From: JAEXOD01 sp043805435
Lineage (GTDB): Bacteria > Bacteroidota > Ignavibacteria > Ignavibacteriales > Melioribacteraceae
Direction: 5' to 3'
NCBI GenBank assembly: GCA_043805435.1
Contig: JAZDHY010000080.1
Span: 37,941-101,940, forward strand
Length of the DNA stretch: 64,000 bases
Under the pieces are notes generated by a model that worked only from the letters and a program-made list of their open reading frames with translations, was not told the DNA's origin and did no database searches. The first letter of the stretch is position 1, and each line of letters starts with the position of its first letter. A program made the position numbers and the translations under genes. This document shows positions 17,559 to 25,302 of this stretch, in pieces.

Positions 17559-18317
17559 TTATTTTACCAGCATTAATTTTTTAGTTTCACTAAATTTTCC
17601 TGCTTGCAAACGGTAAAAATAAATTCCGCTTGAAAGATTTGTCGCATTCCAATCGTTTTTATAACTGCCGGCATTAAGTTCTTCGTTTACCAAAGTTGTA
17701 ATTTCTTTTCCCAAAACATCGTATATTTTTAATGTTACAAATTCTTTTTCCGGCAGACTAAACGAAAAAGTTGTACTTGGGTTAAAAGGATTGGGATAGT
17801 TTTGGTTAAGAGTATATTTACAAATAATTTTATTTTCCTGTTCATTTTCAATTAAAGTAAAAGTTATTTGATTTATCGGGATCTTCATGAGTCCTATTGG
17901 GCAACACAAATAGAGTTCAGAATTAATCACGGATAAATCATTAATAACGGAAACTTCATAGGGAAGAGCAACTCTATTCCATACAAAAGTACCAGTATCA
18001 ACTATAAGCAGCATTTCACCGTCCACACCTCTTTCAACGACGACATATAACTGCTGATTATCGGCAGCCATTTTTTTAATTATTCCACCGGACAATTCTA
18101 GTTGAACCTTAATCCAACATTCCTCATCGGTGCTATATCTGTATAAACCGGTATTTGTTCCAATATATACTATTGAATTATGCACTAAAATTGAATTAAC
18201 CATTGTATTTAATGGAATTCCTTCATTTAGTGAATTCCATGCAAACATATTTTTCTCAGAATAAAAAACGCCATTGTTTTCAGTTCCGACAAACAAAATC
18301 GAGTCCTTATACAAGAT
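17559..18317 (-). pseudogene. 3' part of IS-split beta-propeller T9SS protein
   Basis: About 252 residues continuing the gene whose 5' part lies at 19393-20739. Removing the 1082 bp insertion and one TA copy joins ...Y-N-T-Q-L to I-L-Y-K-D-S-I-L-F-V-G in frame, restoring a protein of roughly 700 residues. This part contains more propeller strands (T-N-T-G-L-Y-R-Y-S-T-D-E-E-C-W) and a T9SS sorting domain (NYPNPFNPSTTFSFSLPEKE ... GIYFYRLQAGKF). It has no start codon context of its own. Its last 252 bp are nearly identical to those of the gene at 20916. Confidence 0.85.
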
Positions 18318-18330
18318 TAAAGTTGTAATT

Positions 18331-18852
18331 TCATAAATAGTTGCAATTGCAAAGAGTTTTATAGTCCATAGTATTCATATTTTGATAAACCTCTTCTAAA
18401 GCATTGTTTAAATCATCAAGAGTATCATAAAGGAAATTATGAATAGTTTCTTGTTTTAGATATTTCCAAAGTCTTTCAACCGGATTTAATTCAGGTGAAT
18501 AAGGTGGTAAAAATATTATTTCAATATTCGTAGGGATTATTAACTCTCTTGATTTATGCCATCCGGCTTGATCCATAACCATGACTAAATGTTGTGTTTT
18601 ATATTCATTAGAAAAATATTGTAAAAATATGGACATCATTTCTGTGTTGACTTCTGGCATGAATAAACTAAAACTTTCACCTGTTTGTGGTGATACTGCT
18701 GAATACGCATATAAATTTTCAAATCCCTGCTTTACTAACACAACAAGTTCCTTGCCTTTGGCATACCACATTCTACCAACACTAGAACGCAGCCCAAATC
18801 TGCCTTCATCAAAAAAGAAAATTTTACAGTCGTTATTTGTATCGGTTTTTAG
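18331..18852 (-). CDS. IS630 transposase, DDE catalytic part (orfB, -1 frame)
   Basis: Reached by a -1 shift from orfA, giving a fused transposase of about 336 residues. All three catalytic acids are visible: F-F-F-D-E-G-R-F-G-L (first Asp), V-M-D-Q-A-G-W-H-K-S (second Asp) and L-P-P-Y-S-P-E-L-N-P-V-E-R-L-W (final Glu). The first ATG-type start in this frame (18771) would lose the first Asp, so independent translation would give an inactive protein. Its stop codon lies inside the left terminal repeat. Confidence 0.88.
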   Translation of the reverse strand, partial: LKTDTNNDCKIFFFDEGRFGLRSSVGRMWYAKGKELVVLVKQGFENLYAYSAVSPQTGESFSLFMPEVNTEMMSIFLQYFSNEYKTQHLVMVMDQAGWHKSRELIIPTNIEIIFLPPYSPELNPVERLWKYLKQETIHNFLYDTLDDLNNALEEVYQNMNTMDYKTLCNCNYL

Positions 18853-19340
18853 TTTTTTTTAAAGTCTTCTTGCTTCTCTTTGTCGGATTTGTAATGTTTC
18901 GGTCTTGGTCGCTTTACGCTAAGGCCTATTGCATGAAGATGATTCCATAACGCAACCGTACTTATGAATATTTTAAACTGTTCTTGTATATGGAGTTTTA
19001 GCTTTAACAATGTCCAATGTATATCTTTACCATCTGGTGTTTTACAGCTTATAATCCATTCTTTTATTTTTTCTAATTGTACTTGTGTCAGTTTTGATGG
19101 ATTATGTCCTCTTGGTGAATCAATCAGACCCTCTACACCATATTCCTTAAATCGATTTACCCATAAAAATAAATTTCTTATTGATATTTGAAAAACTTCC
19201 GCCACCAATTCAGCATTGTGCTTTTTGTAGGCTATTATTGCTTTCAATTTTATCGCTAATTTCCCTTCTTCAATTTTTCGAAGTTCTTCTGTGGCTTTTT
19301 GAATTAATGCATCATCAACTGATATCTTTGGACGTGACAT
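18849..19340 (-). CDS. IS630 transposase, DNA-binding part (orfA)
   Basis: 163 residues with two helix-turn-helix motifs of the IS630/paired-like kind (A-E-L-V-A-E-V-F-Q-I-S-I-R-N-L-F-L-W-V-N-R-F and a second winged-helix segment around W-T-L-L-K-L-K-L-H-I-Q-E-Q-F). It ends K-K-N-stop directly on an A-AAA-AAC slippery heptamer. It binds the terminal repeats; joined to orfB by frameshifting it makes the full transposase. Confidence 0.88.
   Translation of the reverse strand: MSRPKISVDDALIQKATEELRKIEEGKLAIKLKAIIAYKKHNAELVAEVFQISIRNLFLWVNRFKEYGVEGLIDSPRGHNPSKLTQVQLEKIKEWIISCKTPDGKDIHWTLLKLKLHIQEQFKIFISTVALWNHLHAIGLSVKRPRPKHYKSDKEKQEDFKKN
18852..18858 (-). promoter_or_regulatory. programmed -1 ribosomal frameshift site A-AAA-AAC
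   Basis: On the minus strand the orfA codons read TTT AAA AAA AAC TAA. A-AAA-AAC is a classical -1 slippery heptamer and the zero-frame stop follows immediately. A -1 slip continues as CTA AAA ACC GAT and so on into the DDE domain without interruption. Confidence 0.75.
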
Positions 19341-19392
19341 ATTTCCTCCAATTAGTTTTATTGAAAGTAAATATACGCATTATTTTATGTAT

Positions 19393-20739
19393 TTACAACA
19401 TTAATTGTGTATTATATGCGAGACAGCGTGCTTTCAAATTAGGCAGTCCATTATTAATACTTAACCAATTATTACCTTTATTCATTGAATAATATATTCC
19501 CGAGGTATCTGTACATAAAAACAAAGTCGAATCCTTTGTTATTAATGATGTAATATTTCGGCTTTCTATATTCTGATTAATATTAGTCCACTCCTTTCCC
19601 TCATTTGTTGAACGAAATATACCATTACTTATTGTTCCTGCAAAAATTGTGGAGTCTATCACAACAAAACTTTGAACATTAGATGTTTCTATTCCACGAT
19701 TGGCAAGCGACCAGTCAAATTCCCCAACTATTGATTTATAAGCCCCTTTATTCGATACTCCTATAAATTTCTTTGAATTAATATTACTTATTGAAATTAT
19801 ATTTTTATTCTTCAATCCGGCATTCGTACTTATCCATGTTGCACCTTTATCAGTTGATCTTACAACTCCATTTCGTTGGGTCCCGGCATACCACTCGTTT
19901 TCCGACATATTTAAGCAAGTAATATCGCAATTTCTAAGGTCATCGCTCAATTCATGCCAGATTACTCCTTTATTGGTTGAACGATATATTCCCCCGTTGT
20001 ATGCAAAAGAAGCATAAATATTTGATTCGTAAAAATTAATTGAAGATATTGGTGAATGCGGTAATGGATATTCCGGCACAATCCAGTTCGTTCCATTATC
20101 TGTAGATACATAAAGCGACCAAGGAACAGCACAATAAGCACTTAAATAACATCCATTAGTCCTTACTTGTTGTATATACCCATCTAATAATTTTTCCCAA
20201 GTTGTTCCATTATTTGTTGAAAAATATAACCCATTATAATTTCCTACATAAATTGAATCACCGCGTACATCCAAACAAGTTATAAACGTATTCAAGCCAA
20301 CACCATTAAACAATTTAACCCAATTACAGCCAAGGTCGTATGAAACATAAACTCCATCATAAAACCTTGAACCATAAATTAATCCTTCATTAACAACAAT
20401 ATTATCAAGAGCATACAACTGCGAAAAAACGATATCCCAATCATCACCATAATTTGTAGAGCGCATAACATTGCTATAAGCAGACACAATAATATTCTCA
20501 TTTATGCTTGTTACGCTAGTGGATGAACCAATATCATTTACTAATTTCCAATAATCACCATTGTTTTCAGTACGATAAATATCCCCAATAATTGATGCAA
20601 AAACATAACCACCCGAACATGTCAACGATTCGCAATAACTTAAATCATAATCAGTAATATTGCTCCATTGCGCATTAGATGAAACCGGTAAAATAAAGAA
20701 TCCCAACAAAGCCATAAACGAAAAACATGTCTTTTTCAT
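19393..20739 (-). pseudogene. 5' part of IS-split beta-propeller T9SS protein
   Basis: The N-terminal ~446 residues plus two codons from the insertion-sequence end, which supplies the stop at 19393. A signal peptide (MKKTCFSFMALLGFFILPVSSNAQ) is followed by many Asp-box propeller repeats (S-T-N-N-G-T-T-W, S-T-D-N-G-T-N-W, S-T-N-K-G-V-I-W, S-T-D-K-G-A-T-W, S-T-N-E-G-K-E-W, S-M-N-K-G-N-N-W). The start at 20739 follows AGAGGA closely; an ATG at 20757 is less likely. The truncated product would still be exported by Sec but lacks the T9SS sorting domain, so it should not reach the surface. Confidence 0.85.
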
Positions 20740-20915
20740 TATCTTCCTCTTTAACAATATTTTTATTAATAAACTATAATTTATCTATAAATCATTCAAT
20801 ATACATTTATTTAACTCACATACCGAATTGTTTAAGACCACACCATTCATTCCAAATCGTTTTTTAGCTACTTACTTATTTAAAAATAAAATTTACAAAT
20901 CTTTCATTTTAAACT

Positions 20916-22256
20916 TTACTTTACCAGCATCAACTTTTTAGTTTCACTAAATTTACCCGCTTGTAAACGGTAAAAATAAATTCCGCTTGAAAGATTTGCC
21001 GCATTCCAATCGTTTTTATAACTGCCTGCATTAAGCTCTTCGTTTACCAAAGTTGTAATTTCTTTTCCCAAAACATCGTATATTTTTAATGTTACAAATT
21101 CTTTTTCCGGCAGACTAAACGAAAAAGTTGTACTTGGGTTAAAAGGATTGGGATAGTTTTGGTTAAGTATAAAAGAATTTAATGTATTTAATTCTTCTCC
21201 AACTTCCGTAATTGCTGAATATTGAACTTCAATTGTTGCTGCATAAAAATCAATGGATTCAGTATTATTATTAAATAAGATACTCATATTGGTTGGGTAG
21301 TTTACTGTGAACGGAAAAAACATTACACCATAAGTTGTTCTTGTATGTAAAGCTGATATCCGATTATTATAGTCATCATAAGTATAAGCATATCGTTCAA
21401 CTTCAAGATTATAATGATATGATATGTCTGTACGTTTAACTACATATAACAAATTCCATCTCACGTCATATGAATACCCAAAGGTTCCATCTCCTGAAGC
21501 CCAAACTCCATTATTGCATATGGAATTATAACTGCTTGAAAGAAGACCCTGATTATTGTAAGAATAATTAATTCTGCTTGTAATATTCCATCCATTATTA
21601 GACCATGACGAGTAAGTTTTTGTAGTTACTAAAATACCTGAATAATTATAAAAGATTCTGCCGTGATTATTCCATTGATTGTTTGACCAAACGGCAGTTG
21701 TATAGTCGATCAAAAGATTATTTGTGTTATATAAATAGTGATATTGACTTTTCATTTCCCATATGTTATTTATCCATGTCATTATTGTTTTTTCTAACAG
21801 GTTATTATTTTCGTCATAATTAAAAGTTGACAAAGAATTATTGGTCAAAACATTATTAGCTCTTTTTTCAACTTGGGCACTTATCAATAATCCGTTTTCG
21901 TTATACAAATAACTATAACGTTCGCATGTTACATATTCATTACTTATTAATGAATCAATTTCTTTTGTAACTAATTTATTAAATTCATAATAATATTTAG
22001 TGTGACTTTTCAATAAATTAGCCTCGTTAAGTACTTCTTCAACTAATTTTCCTGCAGAATCATAAGTATATTGAATTGTTTTTGTATTGTCAAGAATTAC
22101 GATAGATGGTTTGTAAAACGTTGAATCTTCAATTTTTTCAAATAATTGTTGATTTACTAAATACGGATTTTCATCACCATTAAATATTAAATTTTGTTGC
22201 TGTGCAAATACGCAACCAGATATAAAGACCAAAAATATATGTGTTAATATTTTCAT
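20916..22256 (-). CDS. YD-repeat-like T9SS cargo protein
   Basis: 446 residues. A signal peptide (MKILTHIFLVFISGCVFAQ) is followed by tyrosine-rich repeats of the YD/RHS-like pattern (Y-D-S-A-G-K-L-V-E-E, Y-N-E-N-G-L-L-I-S, Y-D-E-N-N-N-L-L-E-K, Y-N-N-Q-G-L-L-S-S), about 20-40 residues apart. The last ~80 residues are a T9SS sorting domain almost identical, in DNA and protein, to that of the split gene at 17559. The start follows a strong GGGAGGAAGG. Two CRP-like palindromes lie 70-125 bp upstream, suggesting control by a CRP/FNR-family regulator. Confidence 0.85.
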   Translation of the reverse strand: MKILTHIFLVFISGCVFAQQQNLIFNGDENPYLVNQQLFEKIEDSTFYKPSIVILDNTKTIQYTYDSAGKLVEEVLNEANLLKSHTKYYYEFNKLVTKEIDSLISNEYVTCERYSYLYNENGLLISAQVEKRANNVLTNNSLSTFNYDENNNLLEKTIMTWINNIWEMKSQYHYLYNTNNLLIDYTTAVWSNNQWNNHGRIFYNYSGILVTTKTYSSWSNNGWNITSRINYSYNNQGLLSSSYNSICNNGVWASGDGTFGYSYDVRWNLLYVVKRTDISYHYNLEVERYAYTYDDYNNRISALHTRTTYGVMFFPFTVNYPTNMSILFNNNTESIDFYAATIEVQYSAITEVGEELNTLNSFILNQNYPNPFNPSTTFSFSLPEKEFVTLKIYDVLGKEITTLVNEELNAGSYKNDWNAANLSSGIYFYRLQAGKFSETKKLMLVK

Positions 22257-22323
22257 ATCCTTCCTCCCTTTCTTTTATAAAAAAATATTATTTATAATAC
22301 AAAATTATTAAAAAGATTAAATA

Positions 22324-22381
22324 TTTTTGTGCTGTTTATCACAAAAAGACCATACAAACAAATTTTGTGTTAATAGTCACA
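22324..22381 (-). promoter_or_regulatory. two CRP-like operator palindromes
   Basis: TGTGC-TGTTTA-TCACA (22328-22343) and TGTGT-TAATAG-TCACA (22366-22381) both fit TGTGN-N6-NCACA with centres 38 bp apart. They lie upstream of the T9SS gene starting at 22256. The first is extended by flanking T and A runs and could also fold as a hairpin. Confidence 0.5.
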
Positions 22382-23002
22382 CAACTAAAAATTAAATATT
22401 AAATTTATTTTCATTTTACATTTATCACCAGTTTGCAAATTGTAAAAATATAATCCACCACATAATTTTTAAGTTAATATGCGGATAACGTTTCCAGAAA
22501 CATCTCACTTGATTGTACAAAGATCGTTTATTTAATTAAAATATTATCTGTCAAAAAATGAAATTATCATAATTATTTAGTCGATGTGATTCATATCAAA
22601 AGGGAAATTAGTTCTATCCAATTTAATTATGATATTCCCTTCTAATTAATTTACTTTTAATTATAATACCATGAATATATTAAAACTTGTTATGCCTTGT
22701 TTATTTCTTTTTTTATAACAAATAATGCAATATCTGCTTATAATAATAGTGCAGCGGATATACAAAAAAAACTATAACGCGGTTTTTGGCACAGCATACA
22801 TAGCTCGCTTACAAGCACCGTAAGTGTGGTAATTTTATGAACAGCAACTTAGCACGTAACCAAATTAATAATTATAAAGTAACAATTATCGGCAGAACCA
22901 AACAAAAGTTGGCAGGGTTGGGTCAATTGTTATTAAACGTTAATGATTCATAGGTAGATTGGTTACAATTTCGGTTGATGATTATAAGTCGGCGCGTAAT
23001 TT
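22382..23002. other. gene-poor intergenic stretch
   Basis: No intact gene is seen. It holds a TAACAATT/AATTGTTA inverted repeat (22880-22887 and 22925-22932) and appears to be decayed sequence leading into the sorting-domain remnant at 23003. Confidence 0.4.
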
Positions 23003-23131
23003 TTGGTTAATTTTATTGATGTTTCATCAAATAATAAATTAGCAAACGGAATCTATTTTTACCCAATAAATATTAAATTGATTAATAAATCATTTTTAGA
23101 AAAAAAAGCATTTTTTTTAAATAGCAGCAAC
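23003..23131 (+). pseudogene. remnant of a T9SS sorting-domain 3' end
   Basis: The frame encodes V-S-S-N-N-K-L-A-N-G-I-Y-F-Y-P-I-N ... K-S-F-L-E-K-K-A-F-F-L-N. This parallels the closing part of T9SS sorting domains (S-S-x-L-A-S-G-I-Y-F-Y-R-L ... S-x-T-K-K-L-M-L-V-K). No upstream NPFNP motif or open gene remains, so this is the tail of a lost cargo gene. The open frame runs on into sequence opposite queD, which is not meaningful. Confidence 0.5.
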
Positions 23132-23144
23132 TTGTTTGTTTATT

Positions 23145-23558
23145 TTATAAACAGACAGAATCTTCGGCATAAGCGTCTCCTGTTTCGTAAAGTCTTATTT
23201 TAACACTACTTATGTTATTAGGAAATGCTGTTTTTTTTATTCTTTCTAAAATATATTTTGTGATATTTTCCGCGGTACATTCATTGTTAAGTATAACATG
23301 TTTGGAATTGATAACTTTAAGTAAATTTATTAAATCAACATCATTTTTATATACTATAACTCCATGGTCTAATTCTTCCAAAACAGGAAAAATTAAATCA
23401 TCAATATTATAATAATCCAACACCATTCCATTTACATCGCACTCGCCGGTCAATTCCACACGCATTTTATATGTGTGTCCGTGCAGGTTTTTACACTTTC
23501 CTTTATGAAAAGTTAACCTATGCCCCATTTCCCATTTATATTCTTTTGCAATCTTCAT
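23145..23558 (-). CDS. queD: 6-carboxytetrahydropterin synthase / PTPS family protein
   Basis: 137 residues, the usual length. It converts dihydroneopterin triphosphate to 6-carboxytetrahydropterin in the 7-deazaguanine (queuosine) pathway. Zinc ligands are H13 (M-G-H-R-L), H26 and H28 (L-H-G-H-T-Y); the catalytic Cys is C22 in C-K-N-L-H-G-H. The L-D-H-G motif and E-C-T-A-E-N-I (family P-T-x-E-N) are present. No other queuosine genes are adjacent. A folate- or biopterin-related PTPS role is possible but less likely. Confidence 0.88.
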   Translation of the reverse strand: MKIAKEYKWEMGHRLTFHKGKCKNLHGHTYKMRVELTGECDVNGMVLDYYNIDDLIFPVLEELDHGVIVYKNDVDLINLLKVINSKHVILNNECTAENITKYILERIKKTAFPNNISSVKIRLYETGDAYAEDSVCL

Positions 23559-23648
23559 CTTAGTTTTTCTTTAATTTTTGCTACATTTTTTGTAAGTTAA
23601 CTTAAGTAAAATAAATTATTATTTTTATACTAAATATAAGTATAATTC

Positions 23649-24197
23649 TTGAAAATAAGCAGAATATATCTTACCGGTTTTATGACAAGCGGAAAAAGCA
23701 CCGTAGGACCAATTTTAGCTAATGTAATTGGCTGGAGTTTTTGCGACTTGGATAAAGTTATAGAAAACAGCTATAATAAAACAATTGTCCAATTGTTTGA
23801 ACAATATGGCGAAGCTTTTTTTAGAGATATTGAGGCTGAATTTTTACGAGAAGTTTCGCTTCAGGAAAATATTATTATATCTCTTGGCGGCGGCACTATT
23901 GTAAATGATGATAATTTAAAGTTTATAAAAAGTTCCGGTAAACTTGTTTATTTAAAAGTATCGGAAGAAACATTGCGACGCAGATTAAAAAATAAAACCG
24001 ATAGACCTTTATTCCGCGATTTAGTGCTTGCCGAAAAACCGGATGAAGAATTTGCAAGCAGAATAAATAATTTATTAATATCCCGCGCCCCTTATTATGA
24101 ACAAGCCGATATTGTAATAGAATCGGATAAAAATAAAGTGGGTGTTACTATTGATATCCTTGCCAATAAAATTTTAGGAATGTTAAATGAAAGCTGA
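23649..24197 (+). CDS. aroK: shikimate kinase
   Basis: 182 residues. It phosphorylates shikimate at the 3-hydroxyl in chorismate synthesis. Walker A is G-F-M-T-S-G-K-S-T-V-G (position 10 on), shikimate-binding D34 is in F-C-D-L-D, the F-R-x-x-E motif is F-F-R-D-I-E-A-E-F, and G-G-G-T follows. An in-frame stop at 23643 leaves TTG at 23649 as the only sensible start for the conserved N terminus. It overlaps aroB by 11 bp. Confidence 0.94.
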   Translation: MKISRIYLTGFMTSGKSTVGPILANVIGWSFCDLDKVIENSYNKTIVQLFEQYGEAFFRDIEAEFLREVSLQENIIISLGGGTIVNDDNLKFIKSSGKLVYLKVSEETLRRRLKNKTDRPLFRDLVLAEKPDEEFASRINNLLISRAPYYEQADIVIESDKNKVGVTIDILANKILGMLNES

Positions 24198-25302
24198 AAT
24201 TATAAAAGTAAAAGCTAAAAATACAAATTACAATGTACATATAGGGTACAATAATTTTTCGGATATAATTAATCTTATTGAAGAAAATAAACTAAGCAAA
24301 AAGATTTTTGCCCTTATAGACAAATCTGTTTTTAATGCGCATAAATTAAAAATAATTGAAACATTTATAGATGTAGAAAAATTTGAATATGTTATTTTTG
24401 AACCGCACGAATCCAAAAAAAATATTGACTCGATTTTGTCAATTTATACAAAAATTTTAGCTAAAAAGTTTTCGCGCGAATGTACTTTTGTTGCTATTGG
24501 TGGCGGCATTGTTGGCGATTTATTTGGTTTTGTTGCAGCAACTTTTATGCGCGGCGTTAATTATATTCAGGTACCAACAACCGTATTATCGTGTGTTGAT
24601 AGTTCCATTGGCGGGAAAACCGGTTTTAATTTTCTTTCTTATAAAAACATAATCGGTTCAATTTTTCAACCCTCTTTTGTGCTTATTGATACTCAATTTT
24701 TAACTTCTCTTAAAAAAAATCAGGTAATTAACGGAATTGGCGAAATAGTTAAAACCTGTTTTTTGATTGGTAAACCGCAAGTTACGGAATTTTCTGAAAA
24801 AATTGACAGATTAATTGAATGTGATAATACGGTAATGACTACCTTTATTAAAGAATGCGTAAAATTTAAAGCCGGCATTGTTACTGTTGACGAAAAAGAA
24901 ACTTTAGGAATGCGAAAAATACTTAATTTAGGACATACTTTTGCACACGCTATTGAAAAAGAGACAAACTTTAAAGTTCAGCATGGCGAAGCCGTTATAA
25001 TTGGTATAGTTTGTTCTTTGTATCTTTCTTTTGAACTTAAATTTTTAGATAATAATATGTTAATCGAATCACTTGAGGTGTTTGATAAATTGTACCCTTA
25101 TATTAGGTTTAATAGTTTTGATGTTGATAAAGTTTATAACGCCATGAAACAAGACAAAAAAAATAAAGATAACAGTATTCGTTTTGTTTTATTAAAAGAT
25201 TATGGGCAGACTTTAGTGGATATTGAAGCCGATAAAAGGGATGTTGTTTATGCAATTAATCAAGGGATTGAGTTTTTTAACAGGAAAACAAATAATGGTT
25301 AA
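24187..25302 (+). CDS. aroB: 3-dehydroquinate synthase
   Basis: 371 residues. It is the second step of the shikimate pathway, NAD+-dependent cyclisation of DAHP. Seen: NAD-binding G-G-G-I-V-G-D-L-F-G-F-V-A-A-T-F, R-G-V-N-Y-I-Q-V-P-T-T-V-L-S-C-V-D-S-S-I-G-G-K-T-G, N-G-I-G-E-I-V-K, and metal-binding L-N-L-G-H-T-F-A-H-A with H-G-E-A-V. It overlaps aroK upstream and the GHL10 gene downstream (ATGGTTAA), so all three should be on one transcript. Confidence 0.95.
   Translation: MKAEIIKVKAKNTNYNVHIGYNNFSDIINLIEENKLSKKIFALIDKSVFNAHKLKIIETFIDVEKFEYVIFEPHESKKNIDSILSIYTKILAKKFSRECTFVAIGGGIVGDLFGFVAATFMRGVNYIQVPTTVLSCVDSSIGGKTGFNFLSYKNIIGSIFQPSFVLIDTQFLTSLKKNQVINGIGEIVKTCFLIGKPQVTEFSEKIDRLIECDNTVMTTFIKECVKFKAGIVTVDEKETLGMRKILNLGHTFAHAIEKETNFKVQHGEAVIIGIVCSLYLSFELKFLDNNMLIESLEVFDKLYPYIRFNSFDVDKVYNAMKQDKKNKDNSIRFVLLKDYGQTLVDIEADKRDVVYAINQGIEFFNRKTNNG

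Larger units (their letters stand above)
18320..19401 (-). mobile_element. IS630-type insertion sequence, 1082 bp
   Basis: Terminal inverted repeats of about 18 bp (AAGTTGTAATTTCATAAA at the left end and ATGTTGTAAATACATAAA read inward from the right, three mismatches) bracket a two-frame DDE transposase. The element is flanked by a TA duplication (18318-18319 and 19402-19403), the hallmark of the IS630/Tc1/mariner group. It interrupts a T9SS gene, and the host frame is restored on conceptual precise excision. Intact ends and both transposase frames suggest a recent and possibly active insertion. Confidence 0.93.

Noticed and set aside
22860..22935. Integron attC-like site
   Set aside because: TAACAATT/AATTGTTA is only a simple inverted repeat; conserved attC core sites and an integrase are absent.
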